Positions 35,986 to 49,063 are shown, numbered from the stretch's first letter. The stretch: 64,000 bases of DNA from Capitulum mitella (GCA_030062745.1 CP099840.1:8309432-8373431); one strand, 5' to 3'. Program-made: numbers and translations. The notes: generated from the sequence alone by a model not told the origin.

Positions 35986-36574
35986 ACAGCACATGTGTAG
36001 CTATAAAACTTTCAGTTTTGGTAAATTGGTAAAAGAGGTCTCCCAAAATTTTAGGGGGCAAAACATACTCTTGTTCCCCCTGCCTGCCGGCAAGTGGGGC
36101 AACTGCCCCTTCTGCCCCCCACCTCTGCTGCGCCGCCCCTTGAGACACTCATCAAGACACCAAGCCTTCCCTCGAGACGTTTGTTGAGAGTCCCGCTCTC
36201 GTCGGACGTGTGGGCGAGACGTAGCCGACGGTAGCATAGGCAAGATTTTCGTAAAGGAGGGGGGGGGGTAGAAAGGCTTGATATTACTCACTCGATTGTA
36301 TTGCGGAGATTCACATATTGTCGGTACGAAGAAACTCACCTGGAGATTTCGGAAGTAAAAGTGAATTACTTTTTGATATCAAATGGCTGTTGTCTTTTAA
36401 ACAAATCATTTGAGATAAAAGCCAATATTTGGGAACGTCTGGCCATAAGGAGGAGTCAGTTGGCCCTCTGAAACCCCTCTGGCTTCGCTGCTGGCACCCC
36501 GTCATCTTGCCGTTGAAGCCAAATAGACGGCAGCCGTCGCTCAGCGCCGGCCAACGGCGCGCCGTCACGTCACC

Positions 36575-36600
36575 TCCTCCGTGACGTCACGGCGGCCGAG
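36575..36600. promoter_or_regulatory. CRE-like sites in a CpG patch
   Basis: CCGTCACGTCACC and GTGACGTCACGG lie within 26 bp. TGACGTCA is the consensus for CREB/ATF-type factors. A similar arrangement recurs at 42,678-42,736. The regulatory role is inferred from the motif alone. Confidence 0.35.
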
Positions 36601-39326
36601 TGGCCCGGAAAGGTCGCGGCGCCAGACGCGGGGGCGGGGAGCGGGCCGCTCGGACGCTGTCGACGCTGATACGCGTGGCCTGGCAAGGATAAGGGTGGGT
36701 GAGGGGGATCATTCGCGATGATTTCAGCAGGAGCGGAGGCAGAGGGGATGTAGACGCGACGGATTCGTGGTCCGCGCTTAGATCTGTCCCAGTCGGCTGC
36801 TTCACTACCGTCCCATTTTTCCGAGTGTCGTTGCCAGCTTCCTCAACATCCGCCCCGATAACGAGATGACGGAAACTTTTTCGATTGTATGTCGGATAAT
36901 CGAATGAAAACTGATGAACTCTGAGGCAAGATGGCAGTGTCCTAAAACTCCGAGCATGCTCAGGGATTAGATCCGTCACTGTAGCCGACAACACTTCAAA
37001 CGACGCCGGCGGAAGCTCCTGGGCCCAGTGCCGGGACGCGCGGTGTGCCGATTCGAGCAGTGGTGTGCCACGGCCAGCGACCTGCGTCACGTTCAGACAC
37101 TAACCTGGTCACTTACCAAGTTACCTTAGTGCCTCGAGACATCATCAGGGAGCAAGAGCGATTTCTCAGTAGATATAAACGGAAATTCAGCCTTGTTACA
37201 AACGGCAGTAAGGAAGCACATGGTAACCATGTAAGTGATGATCGCCAGTTTATGAACGCAGCTCTGTTGGTCCTGAGGGCCGGGTCAGCTGACGAACCGA
37301 TGACCCGGTCAGCACCGTCGGTGCCGGCCGTCAGCCGACTAGCCCGGCATTGACTGGGGTATTTGGCCAACTTCTGTTGTTTGGGGGGGGTATTTAACGC
37401 CCCCCCCGTCTATCCCGAGAACGTCCGGTTCGGCTGATTCAGACGTTAGTCGATAGTGCCGAGCCTATGGCGCATACATTTTTTTGCGTTTGGGTCGTTG
37501 TCAAACACTACGTCACAGGTCAGGTCAAACACTCAGAAGTGACCCTTTCCTCCAGAGTTGCCTAGTCAATAAAAAGCAGACCGAGACTAAGATTTGCATT
37601 GCGACATGTCTCTGTTGGCTTCGTTTCATATTCTGAGTACCAGCTGACCCGAGGTCATCGAAGGCCAAGATCATAGGCTAGGTCAAATTTGACGTGCGTG
37701 ATAACGGGTCATACAATACAAGCTTCTTGGCCCATTTCACACTGAGAATCTCAAAGGAACACTTCCAAAAAGCTTTAGGTGTATTCAAATCCTTGTAATG
37801 CCCCAGATACCGTGCACATGAAATTACGGGCGCGACCGGGGGGGGGGGGATCGGGGGCCTGCCCCCTTAAGCCCGGATTGTTGTGAAAACCGTTGCACAT
37901 TGTCTTCCCAGCAGGCAGTTTTCCTATGATTTCAGTTCACACTGGGCGCTGCCCCCCTCCCATGTCTGGCTGTGCCCCTGCATGAAACACTGCAGTATTT
38001 TGTAGTTCCAAACTCGGAATATCACGAGGGTGCTAGTGAACTCCATCTGCCATCTCTGGATGACCCTACAAGTCAGTTTGGATTATGTAGCACATTTGCA
38101 CGAAATGTTGCACAAAATTGCAAAGGCCGATATTTTCGCACCGATCACCCAGAGTGTTAAACGCACGCCACCAGTTAAATCGTGAAAGTGAAACCTTCTA
38201 AAACCACCAAAGGTCACGCAACAGAGAAATTTTACATTGTTGCAAGGAACTGCTTCGTAAGTTGTGTGTGGAATATCTTGCAGGAAGATTCAATGTTCTA
38301 TCCGGCTGTATCCAGTTTTTTTCAGGTCCGTTTTGTAAAGTTCATTGCCACGACCGGTAAAATGGAAAATGCATGCTTGGCCCAGGATGACCTAGCATGA
38401 GGCCAATGGTATTCTATATTTAGCTCTCAGGTTATATTAATATGCAAGGCAAGCCACAGTCACCGCAAAGTAAAATTGAACGTCGAATTGCATAGCACGT
38501 TGTCCTTATGACGTCAAAGAGCCGTGACCTAGGATGACCTCGTTTCCAGTTGTTTGCCAGTACGTGTGCAGTTGATATAGGAAAACGTACTGAAACTTTC
38601 AGGACGCTGCGTTTATTCCTTTGGGAGATATCTAAGAAATGCGCCAGGGGGAGTCGTTAAACGAAGTCAATGGCGGGCTAGATGCGAGGTCACCGACTAC
38701 CGTTTCTCATGTCTGACTGCTGCGGTTATCATGTGACATGGCATCATTTGCCAACAGACAGGACCCGCCGGAGAGTGACGGGCTTCTTTTGCGTCGCGAG
38801 CGCGCAGGGAAACGGTGTCTCGCTGTCACGGCGAGTGGAATTAGAGATCTCCCGGCTGGAAGGCGAACGCTGTAACCATGTGAACACTCGAACTGCTGGC
38901 CCCGCGAAGCATCTGATGAGTAATAACCGTCCAGGACTTCCGATATGTTGCAAAATGTGTTTCATCAGCCAGTTTAAGACGATGGCGTGATTGCACAGAA
39001 CACTGGTTGTCAAAACGTTACAGTCTGTACCTGTAGCCTTTTATGGTAACTATGACACAGACCGGGTCTGCTGCGTGTCTACTCTGCAATCCCGATCGTC
39101 TGCCGTGCATTGTGCTCATGCGGGCCCGCCTGCTCTGCTGGCTGGTCCCTAGCCGACCGGCTGCGCTGTAGGACGCCGGCCGCCGGAGCCGCCGCGGCTG
39201 GTCCTGATGCCAGCCGGACCTGACGCGGCCGCCGAGCCTCCTCATGCTGCCGCTGACTGAGAGGTCCGGGCCGCCGCCCGCCCCCTGGCGGTGCCGCTGT
39301 TTGACCAGCTGGCCCGTTGTCAACAG

Positions 39327-39427
39327 GTGCGCCGGTCCGGCCGGCCCGTGCCTCGAGCCGACGCGCCGCTGCGACGGAGTCGCCGATTGTCCCGGGGGAG
39401 ACGACGAGCTGGACTGCCCGGCCGCAG
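39327..39427 (+). CDS. LDLRA mucin-stalk membrane protein, exon 7 (LDLRA 1)
   Basis: The acceptor CGTTGTCAACAG and donor GCAG|GTGGGT bound a 101-bp exon, phase 2 to phase 1. With exon 6 it completes the LDLRA module at residues 651-687. The six cysteines are 651, 658, 665, 672, 678 and 687. The signature RRCDGVADCPGGDDELDC carries the acidic residues (D673, D677, D682, D683, E684) that in this family bind calcium. The intron falls just before the second cysteine, so the module is split between exons. Confidence 0.9.
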
Positions 39428-39715
39428 GTGGGTCAAGGGGCTGCGGTGTCCCGGCTCAGACCGCTCAAAGGGCCGGACTGTCCGGCCGCAGGTGGGTCAA
39501 AGGGCTGGGGTGTCCCGGCTCAGATCGCTCAAAGGGCCGGGCTGTCCGACCTGAGGTGGGTCAAGGGGTCGGGATGTCCTGTCTCAGGCGGGTCAAAGCA
39601 CTGGCATGTCTCGTCTCATCTGGGTCAAGTGGCCGGGCTGTCCGGCCTCAAGTCGGCGAAGGTATCGGAATGTCCTCTGTTAGGTGGGTCAGAGCACCAG
39701 ACTGCTAACCTCAGA
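39405..39715 (+). repeat. 32/64-bp array derived from the exon 7 donor region
   Basis: GACTG(C/T)CCGGCCGCAGGTGGG at the exon end recurs at 39,476-39,495, and decayed versions follow at about 39,540, 39,630 and 39,700. The GTGGGTCAA word is spaced 64 bp between the first two copies, with a related half-unit (GGTGTCCCGGCTCAG) between them. Confidence 0.8.
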
Positions 39716-40169
39716 TGGTTATGTATCAGGGGACCAAGGAGGCCGGATATTAGCAACAGTAAAGCACAGATATTGCTTATGGCGAGCGCGAAACGTGGCT
39801 GGCGTTTACGGCGGCATACAAGGAATGCGAGTCTGGTGCATTGATCCAGACTGGGTCGCGGTGTGTTAGTTCCTGGGGCCGCCTATTCCTCATCCAATGT
39901 GACTCCCATTAGCAAGGAACGTGGCGCACAGATCTTATGCAGCGCAGGCGTTTGAAAACAATTCGGCGAACTCCGACTTCGGTCCGACGATTCGGTCGGC
40001 CCCGCGCTGCGCGCCGATTTAATGGCTCTGGCCACAGATCAAACCGTCCCTGATTCGGTCCCCGGAAGAGAACAGGCCGTAATCTGTTGTTAAAGCTCGT
40101 CCAAGGGTGGATTCCGTCGTCCTTCATTGATCAGCGGCAGACAATGTCGATGGGCGCCGATGACGAGTG

Positions 40170-40170
<1 letters not shown>

Positions 40171-40221
<51 letters not shown>
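40171..40221 (+). repeat. (CT)n microsatellite, about 50 bp
   Basis: This is a perfect CT tract inside intron 7. Confidence 0.95.
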
Positions 40222-40223
<2 letters not shown>

Positions 40224-40429
40224 CGTGGCTGTGTTCGTAGTCTGGAATCGGGCTGTCCCTGGGGCTCACATCAGCGGCCCGACCAGGGGCTGCAGATGGC
40301 AGCGGACATACTGCGTGGTACCAGCATTAGGGATGTGTCAGGGACGTCTCTGTCCGGACAGTGGAAAGCTCTGACCTGCCGTCCAACAGCCCGTGTCTGG
40401 CCAACGGCCAGCTCTCAGCTGGCGCAGGG

Positions 40430-40892
40430 ACCCGGCCAGCTGTGTGACCCTGGTGTCGGTGCCCGGTCAGCTGTGTGACCCTGGTGTCGGTGCCCGGTCA
40501 GCTGTGTGACCCTGGTGTCGGTGCCCGGTCAGCTGTGTGACCCTGGTGTCGGTGCCCGGTCAGCTGTGTGACCCTGGTGTCGGTGCCCGGTCAGCTGTGT
40601 GACCCTGGTGTCGGTGCCCGGTCAGCTGTGTGACCCTGGTGTCGGTGCCCGGTCAGCTGTGTGACCCTGGTGTCGGTGCCCGGTCAGCTGTGTGACCCTG
40701 GTGTCGGTACTCGGTCAGCTGTGTGACCCTGGTGTCGGTGCCCGGTCAGCTGTGTGACCCTGGTGTCGGTGCCCGGTCAGCTGTGTAACCTTGGTGTCGG
40801 TACTCGGTCAGCTGTGTGACCCTGGTGTCGGTGCCCGGTCAGCTGTGTGACCCTGGTGTCCATACCCGGTCGCCTGTGTGACCCTGGCTGGC
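40430..40892 (+). repeat. 31-bp minisatellite, about 15 copies
   Basis: The unit (GCCCGGTCAGCTGTGTGACC plus CTGGTGTCGGT) repeats with exact 31-bp spacing. The central copies are identical by eye. A TACTCGG variant appears in two copies near 40,708 and 40,801, and the flanking copies are decayed. Confidence 0.95.
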
Positions 40893-41545
40893 GTCTCAGC
40901 GGTGTGTCTGTGGTGTCGGCACTTGACCAGCGGTGAGACCCTGATCACGTCTCTGCTTGGGCCTGGTGGGATTGTCCTGTAGCCGTCGTGCGGCGGCGGC
41001 CCGACGCCGGGCTGGGAGCTGGTGGGTGGCGTGGGAGCATGCCAGCCCCCGCACATCCGACGACCGTGTACTAACGCCGAATTGCAGCACGGAATGTGTT
41101 CATGGGATGTAACATCGGAGTCCATCTGTTTCCGGAAAGCCGGGAGGTATTTCTTACAACAACCTCCATAAGTACGGCAGTTTAATAACACTGTGACTTC
41201 GCCTGTAGTTTTCAAGATGAACGAAAGTCCGGCATCATTATGGAATAATGAACGTATTTAACATGGTTATTGCGTCGCAGCGGCGCATAATCCCCGCTTA
41301 AGGGATCGACCCCGTAGTCGCTATTCTGAGGGTATTGCATGGTGCGTCATGAGCCGTCCCACGCTGATCCCAGGATCAAGGTGTCGTCTGCCCCGCGACC
41401 AGACGCTCGATCCACACCATCTCGATCTCCTTGCCTTCACACTCACAAGCACCGCCTCCTCTAACTCTGCCTCTGTTCTCCTGCGGCGTCTCGTAGTCTG
41501 ATCACTTTGCTTCTGTTCTTCCACGGGGTCTCCCAGCCTGATCAC

Positions 41546-41672
<127 letters not shown>

Positions 41673-42659
41673 CTGACCATGCGACCGCTGACCGGCGGCC
41701 TCGCCTGAGCGTAACGTCTGGCTGTGCTCTCCGATCGGCGGCCCTTCCCGCGCCGCTCCGTCAATACCGAGGTGCTGCCGATGGCGCCGACCCCTCGTCG
41801 TCCGCCAGCGGCGGCGGCCGTGCCCCGCGCGGCGCTACTTCAGACCGGCAGCTGCGGACATCGGGCCCGGGCGGCGTCCCACGACCACGGCCCGCGTCTA
41901 CAGCACGCGTCCAGTCCGAACTCAGGCACATCTGTTTCCCGTGTTTAGGCATGGCGAAAAAGTATGATCTTCTCGACGTTTGCGTCGGGGTCCTGATAGA
42001 ACGGTAATTGCATGAACGATTTCGATTAACTTTTCGTTCCGGACAACTTTTTCTTCACCACTATTCCATCTTCGCCAGGAGGTGTATCAGCGGCTGTCGC
42101 CCTAACGCTGCGCCACCTCCCTAAATGTCGACGTTACATATCTAATTCGGCGAAAACACATGGAGGCTCAACGCTAACAACCTTCCGCCATGACAAGAAA
42201 AATGAACGTTTTTCTGGTGTCGTTATCCAAGCCTTACTGCCTCAAATGGTCTCATCACACGCGAACAACATGCCTGATTTAAAATTTTTCTACGCATTTC
42301 CTGGTGTTTTTTCCCGGTCTTCGCTGGCATTTGTGTGCAAGATTTCGTAAAATGCCGTAAAATGCAAATTTTCGAATTCAGCGTATATTCGTAGACCTTT
42401 CGTGCCATCGTCGATGTTACATTTTTGGTTCGAGCTGAACCGGACTGCGGAGGATGTTTTTGCAAACAGTTGGACAGTATATGGATGGTCTGGGGAAGTT
42501 GAATCAAATGGATTTCATATTCCAGCCCGGACGTTCAAGCCGTTTCAGAAAATGCCAAATCCTGAGTGATCTAGAGCAGTCACCGTCCACCGAACTGGGG
42601 CGGCCAGCGGCGATCCAGGCGCACTCTGGACAGATTGACGCGCCCTGAACTTTGTCGCC

Positions 42660-42790
42660 GCTCAGACCTCGTCAGACGGCGGCGCGCCGTCATCAGCGCC
42701 GCGTGACGTCACGGCGTGACTGAGTGACGTCACGGCGGCGTTGCGTGGCCGGCGCGGCGCGGTGGGGCCCGCCTGATTGGCGCCGTGGCT
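42660..42790. promoter_or_regulatory. CpG-rich patch with two TGACGTCA (CRE) palindromes
   Basis: Two copies of GTGACGTCACGGCG lie about 22 bp apart (42,703 and 42,724), followed by a GATTGG inverted CCAAT box at about 42,774. The layout resembles a CpG-island promoter or enhancer, but no exon can be tied to it. It lies in intron 7, 0.7 kb before the last exon. Confidence 0.35.
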
Positions 42791-43444
42791 CCGTCAGACA
42801 TTCACGCTGCATTAGGCAGGCGGCTGGCGGCGGCGGTGGTGGCCGTAAATCGAACCATCCGAGCGAGATGTCGTCAGCCGAGACGGGCCGACGCCGCGAC
42901 GGTCCGCCTGCCCGGCCGGCCGAGCGGTGCCGCTGTCCGGCTGCGACGGCCCGGTCCGCTGGAGACAGCGTAATCGGTGCTGAGATGACGGTGTCAGCAG
43001 CGAGACGGCTGAAGCGGCAGGGTATGCGGTGTCACGGCCGAGTCTGGATTGGGACAGCGGGGTCGGGGTGGGACTGCATGACCTGAAATGGTACTGCAGG
43101 GCCCACAGCGAGGCGACCCTGGTTCTGCGGTGGAACGGTAGAGCTTGCAATAGTTGGACATCTGATGGCAGTTGAGCCGTAATTCGCTGATGGTTCCCGT
43201 CCCTGTCGTCGGGCTCAGCGTTAATCGTGTCACGTTAAATGTGACTCACTGTGTGCTTGCATACGTGCATGACGGGCGGACGCAGTTACGAAGCCAGAAC
43301 CACGCAGCGCCGTCCTTCTCCAGGCGGAGTCGGTCGTGCTCCGCCCGGACCGCGCACAGGAGCACCGCGGCGTCCCGACTCCGCTCTGAGGATCAGCTGA
43401 CCTCCGGCTGGCGCCGACCACTGACTCCTGGCCGGCTGTTTCAG

Positions 43445-43659
43445 GGCCCGCGGACGGCACGGAGCCGGCCTCGGCGGCAGCTGACGGCGACCCGGCGCCG
43501 GCAGAGCCGACTGCGGCCCCGCAGGAGGTGAGCACGGACGACCCGTGTCCGGAGGGCGGCATCCGCTGCCTGCTGGGCAGCACCTGCCTCCAGCTGGATC
43601 AACTCTGCGACGGCGTGGAACAGTGTCCGGATGGAGAGGACGAGCTCAGCTGCCCCTAG
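43445..43659 (+). CDS. LDLRA mucin-stalk membrane protein, exon 8 (LDLRA 2, stop)
   Basis: The acceptor GGCTGTTTCAG joins in phase 1, and the exon ends in a TAG stop at 43,657-43,659. It encodes residues 691-761. An Ala/Pro/Glu/Asp linker (ADGTEPASAAADGDPAPAEP) leads to the second LDLRA module at 725-760. Its six cysteines are 725, 732, 738, 745, 751 and 760, and the calcium signature is LCDGVEQCPDGEDELSC. The protein stops one residue after the last cysteine, so there is no protease, CUB or other catalytic domain behind the LDLRA pair, unlike in type II serine proteases such as corin. I see no clear AATAAA shortly downstream, so the 3' UTR end is open. Confidence 0.9.
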
Positions 43660-45985
43660 CTGCCCTAGTCCACCGGCGGCGGCCGCTGGTGAGGGGGGAG
43701 GGGGGGCGATCGACGTACCGCAGGGCGCTCCATCGGCCGAGTCGGCGACCGCAGCGCAGCCGTGACGCGGCCCGTCCCGGGGCAGCCGGATCTGTCGGGC
43801 GCCTGTGGCAGGCCCGGCCACCGCCCGGCGCGTTCGACCAGAGAGCGCCGCTTAAACGGCGCCCCCGGGGCCCGTCGAGAGAAGGCCCAGCCGAACAAGG
43901 CCGCTCAGCTGTACTTGTTGCGGTGACACAGTCGCCACCGACCCAGTGCACATTGCCGGCCCGTGCGACGGCCGGTGTGAAGGTGGTTGAGCCGGCGCCG
44001 CAGTAAACCGTCGGCTTGTGGGGTCAAGCGTCTCCAACTGTCGCTGGAATTGACGTTCCGTGATTACGCATAGGCTGCTCCAGTTTGCCGATCCGCAAAG
44101 TTTTGATTACGTGATATTTGTGTGCGAGAAATGCGAGGTTTGTGATTAATGCACAGAACGAGTATATGAAGACCGGAGTACGGGAACGTGATGGCATCTG
44201 TAACGTGCTGCTGACCTGGAAAAGTTTGCAAATGTGGCAGTTAGAAGATGTGTGAAAATAGAAAGCATCACTTGTGCCAGGCACATCCGCATTTGTAAAT
44301 ACCTGCTAATGTTGTAAAACTTTGGACATTGTGGCGGATATATGCAGTGAATTGTTCATTTGCGTACGATTTTCAATCGCAACTCCAGTGTCGTGGTGCC
44401 CAGGTGTTTCCCGGTAATGCTGTACGGCGGTTTTGATGAGTACCGACATCCTACTTTGTGTTGTCATACATAAAATCAGAATAACCGGAGAGCTTGAACT
44501 CGCAGAAAGTGGATTGCGCATCAGACGATCATATGCAAAATAGTTTCTGTTTTGTTATAAAAAGTAGCAGAAAGTTGAAACGAATTGCCAGAAATAGGGT
44601 TCCGTTCAATGAAAGGAAAATATTCAGTCTGATGGAAAGGTGCCATCCGATGCGTAATTTAGAAGTACATTCTTGACTAAATAGCTCAGATCAAACATTC
44701 ACCTTCGACAGTGCACAAACCCAACAACACATCAACAGAGCATAAAAATCATCCGTGGTCTGCCGGCCCCAGCACTGCGACGTCCAACAGCCGGCATTGA
44801 GCCACACGACGGCTCCGGGGCAGGATCAGTGGCCGCCAGAAGAAACAGCTGACAGCGACTACCACGTGGCACTGCACCGACGACCACCTCCAGCCAGACC
44901 GGGGTCTCCGACATCGCCTGAATCTGCGGAACTTTCAGCAGATCGTTTGTCTCGCACCTCATGAAACAAACCAAATTCCTTTTCTAGAACTTTCAAAACG
45001 TCCTAGTGAGATGAGCTTAAGTCCTGATAAAAGCGTCAAATGGGAGGAAACGTACAGTGCAATTTACGGTTCGCAACCATCTGGAGCCCGGCTCCTCCGG
45101 CCCTCGGCTGAGATTGGTCGGCTTCCTCACTGTCCGCTCTTCCCACGGGTGAGCGGTCCGTGCGGTCATCGATTCAGCCGCAGAGTCGCGGCTGCGCTCT
45201 GGTTTTCGGCACCGGCAGGCCAGTCGGCGGCTGCAGCACCATCGTCCCGCTCAGCTGGCGCCAGAGTGCCGACAGTGGGACAGGCGTCTTCTGATAGATG
45301 CTTGACAGGCTCCTTTGGCGCTGAGCGATGCTCTTCTAAATGTTGATACAGCTTAGTGTTACCCTATTAAGGCGCATTCTGTCCGCCCGTCGCGGGTACT
45401 TCTCGGACAAGAATCTGACTAAAGACATGGATACAAAATGAAGTCAAGCAAAAATGAAAGCGGAAGGAATGAGGAAAGAAGAAAAAACAACGGAACGAAA
45501 AAAGCGACGAAATAACGGAAAGCTATGCAAAGTTTTAGCCCGGACTGGTGTAACGTTTATTACCATTTGTTGGACGTTCCGGCACGAACGGGCTTCAGAT
45601 CCAAAAATCACTCATTTGGAGCACGGAGTACTGAACTCTTGGGGATTAAATTCCAGCTTCTTGGTGCGGTAGAGGATACTCGAAGTCAGGAAGATAGTGT
45701 ATATGGAGCCGAGAGGCGGGGGACAAAGTTTAATAGGATGCAAGCTATGCCTTTCATTTATGCGAGTCAAACGCTGGCTACGTCCCTCATTGTTGTGCCA
45801 AGGAGCTGCTGACGAACGGAGGTGTACCCCAATGATAAACGAGCGTCTGCCTATCAAGTGTACCTCCATCGACCAGAGGCTGATAAACAGATTTTAAAGG
45901 AGCGGCCAATCTGTTCAGAACGTGTCCTGACTGCCGATTCTGGGAGAACTAAAATCCTATTAACCTCTTAATCTCTTAATCTTAA
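43660..45985. other. 3' flank of the LDLRA-protein gene; nothing else recognised
   Basis: The first few hundred bases are CpG-rich and probably 3' UTR, then composition drops. An open stretch at 44,755-44,964 (+) has somewhat coding-like composition but no splice context or domain. No RNA gene or transposon end is recognised. Confidence 0.4.
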
Positions 45986-45989
45986 CTAA

Positions 45990-46460
45990 CAGTTAAGACT
46001 GCCCATGTTCCCCTCTCTTCACTTCCTATAGACTAGGTCCCTCTCTCCCCGCTTAGACGGACCATGTCCTCCTTTTGTTAGCTGAGACGGGACAATTGAT
46101 CCGCGCCTCAGTTTAGACGGAACCAGGTCCCCCTCTCTGCAGCTTAGACTGACCAGGACCTCCTCTTCTCAGCTTAGACGGGGCAGATGATCCACTCCTC
46201 AGCTTAGACGGACCAGGTGATCCCCTCCTCAGCTTAGACGGACCATGTCCTCCCCTTCTCAGCTTAGACGAATAGACGAATAGACAGAAGACAGAATAGA
46301 CGAATAGACTCAGAAAGACAGATTCTTCTCTTCCCGGCTTAGAAAGACGAAGTCCTCCCTTCCCCAGCTTAGACAGACTAGGTCCTCCCTCGGCTCACAC
46401 GGACCATGTTTTCCTCTTTCCGGCTCACACGAACCAGTTCCTCCTCTCCCTATCTCAGAT
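45990..46460 (+). repeat. Degenerate minisatellite, unit 30 bp
   Basis: CAGCTTAGACGGACCA(G/T)GT and CCTCCCCTTCT repeat with a 30-bp period, best preserved at 46,200-46,265. A local GAATAGAC expansion lies at about 46,270-46,308. Confidence 0.85.
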
Positions 46461-49063
46461 CGGGGCAAACAGATATATGGGCTACCAGCCGAGGTGCTCC
46501 GAGCAGATCTGCGACGTCACCGCGTCGATGGGAGAATCATGAGATCGATGTTTCGCCCTGCGCCGCCCGGAGATCGTGATTTAGAGGACTTGGCCAGTCT
46601 AATGAACAGCGCCGGCTGATGGATGGTCGGCGCCGCGGCAGCTCGCTCTGGATGTCGTCTCAGTTCCCCGGCGGCCAGCAGCCAACGTTTGACAGACGTA
46701 AAGTTTGACAGATTTCATCTCCGCTATTTTTATCAAACGCATTGCAGTCATATCGTGTCTTTTGTCAGGCATGAGGACACGCCTGCATCCCAGCATGTAT
46801 TTAAACTCCTCGCTCGGCGACCTTTGTTTCCCGCTGTGAACTGTACAGACGACGTGAGGCGAAGATCTTCTGTCGTCTTTTAATTAGCTGGCGGATGGTG
46901 TCAATCACGCCGCTGTTGACACGGTCCGGCGAGTGCCATCAAAGCCGTGTTCATGCTGAGCGTCAAAATGGAAGCCGCCAGACGGGTTGCTGACGCTTTA
47001 ATGAGCTCCAGTTGCCTGGTTCTGGGTCTTTGGACTGCGAATATAGAGCTGCTGCACGCCAGCTTCGCCGCACTTTAATCTCATCAGTTTATTTCTTTTA
47101 AGAGCTTCAGGCACAATCAGTAGCACGAAAAATTTAATCGAAAGAGCCCATAAGTATTTTTGCTTGGCCGCGAACTATATCGTTGGGAAGAGCGAACACA
47201 TTACTTCAGGAAAAGAGGCGGGTCCTGCTCAGCTGGCTTTACAGGCTAAAACGATGCTTACGATCGGTTTTCTAGTTACCAATGTCTTACCCTCGTGTGT
47301 AACCCAATGAGGCGAGTTATTCGAAAAAGAGAGCTGCGTATCACCGCGCGCTGCCTGGCCCGAGCACGACGAGCTCTCCTGGCCCGGCACACTTCGGCGA
47401 GCGGCCGTAGCCGCTGGCCACCCCGCCCGACGCACTGGGAACGATCCGGCCGGCCAATATTTGCAGCCAGTAAGTCTCCGGCCCGGACGGTTGAGCCAGC
47501 AGATCGATAGCCTCAAGGCAGGCCGGGGGTCGCACGCGGCCCGTGTCGTTACTCTGTCGGCCGCTGACAGCGGCCTGATGCGTCCCCTCGTTAGGGCTGA
47601 TCGGCCGCCGACGGCGGGGAGTACAGCTCCGTGGAGGCGGTGCCCGCCAGTACACGCCACCTCACGCGATATCGAGATTTATTTCGCAAATATGTAGGTA
47701 TGTACACGCGCAAGGCATTTGCATGCATACGTGAGCTGGGGATTAGAGAAAAATGGGCGCAGACGTATGAATTCGACCGGTTCCGCTCGTCTGGTGGCAA
47801 TCGGGCTTGTGCCAGGCTCTTATAATGCAAATCGCACCTGACCTGGACAGTTTGTTGTGCGGTATTGCCTCCTTTCCAGTCCTTTTACACAGAACCTGAG
47901 AGGATCTGATACAAAGAAAGATGTAGCGGTAAGCAGAATTGTTTCGAGACTTCCAAACAGACTGCTCTGGAAGAGAATCAACTCACGGGCTGCGATGGCT
48001 TTTGTGTGGGCAAACGGAGGGTAAATATCGTGTTCTACCGCAGCTTTGCAAGAAAAACAACTACATATATTGCTGCCAAGTCGTGGGAACGTCTCATTGA
48101 GCGTCGAACGACATTTTAGGCCCTCTGCTGGCCGACGGGTTGCATGCAAAGCAACCCGTCAAGCATGCGTTGTCCAGCAAAACTGAATCAGCCTTATTTG
48201 AGTGTCATTAGGCGTCGCCAACGAAAAAAAGTTACGTCTTCAACAAAACGTAGCACTGGCGGACCGCCTCTGATCCCCGGGATTGTCGCAGGGTCAGGCC
48301 GCAGATCGCTGGCGTTTCCACGCCTCCTGGCCTTCCGCGCTGTGTTCTAGGTCGGTGACACCGCCTCCGGCTGCGAGTGAGCCGCAGTACCGTGTCGCGC
48401 CGCGCCGGCGGCGGAACAGCGCCGGGGGCGTACACGGCCGCCTCTCTCGGCGTGACCGGGACACGCCAGCGGCGGGGTCACGCGACGCCGCTGTCGGCGC
48501 CGGCCGCCGGCTGACAGCGGCGTCACAGGCGCCCGCAAACCGCCGGCGGCGCCGTCACGAGCGCGGCACCGGCGCCACGCCCGCCGAGACCGTCCGACAA
48601 CGTCCGGCCCGTGACGGTCCAGTCCACTGACGGCCCGCTGACGGCCCGCTGGTAGATGTCGGCTCTGATGACGGTCTAGTGAAGATGGCAGACCTTGATG
48701 ACGGACTTGAGACGGATCAGGCGACAGATGACAGGGCGCGCTGAAGGTCCAGTGGTGAATGAGGGGCCCTGCTGACGGTCCAGTGGCGGACGATGAAGCT
48801 AACACGGAGTTCAGCGCCTGATGGCAGTATTTCCTGACAGTTCAGTTATGGCTAACAGGATATGGCGACCGCTAACGAGGTTACGGTCAGTTAGCGGAAG
48901 AGCTCGGACAGCTGTGGCGACGGAGCTCGGTTGCACGCGTCAAGGCGAGGGCCTTGACAGCCCGGAGACGAGATGATGCGATGGGGTACGAGAAGAGACA
49001 ACGAGTGAGAACAATAAGGGCAACTGCCGCAGGTCGCGGCCATGACGCGTCAGTCGCGCGCGC
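46461..49063. other. Intergenic, nothing recognised
   Basis: Composition is mixed, with CpG-rich blocks at 47.3-47.6 and 48.3-48.6 kb that open long chance frames. A further exon of the minus-strand gene may lie here if it is spliced at 49,067, but I could not identify one. Confidence 0.35.

Larger units (their letters stand above)
30512..39326 (+). other. Intron 6 (8.8 kb): repeats only
   Basis: This is a phase 2 intron from GTACGGGC to GCCCGTTGTCAACAG. It contains a 26-bp direct repeat (GGGCCACATGGCTCTAAAAC at 31,725 and 31,752), a (TA)n tract, a diverged duplication at 34.5-34.8 kb, a degenerate minisatellite and a CRE-bearing CpG patch. At 37.5-38.6 kb there is AT-rich sequence dotted with AGGTCA words. 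I could not support any exon here. Confidence 0.55.

Noticed and set aside
36587..37090. 167-codon frame (-)
   Set aside because: No domain, start context or splice support, and composition close to the surrounding DNA.
40430..40892. CRISPR-like array
   Set aside because: The units are contiguous 31-bp repeats with no unique spacers, in an animal genome, so this is a minisatellite.
43545..44006. 153-codon frame (+) overlapping the last LDLRA exon
   Set aside because: It is out of frame with the LDLRA module and a by-product of GC-rich sequence.
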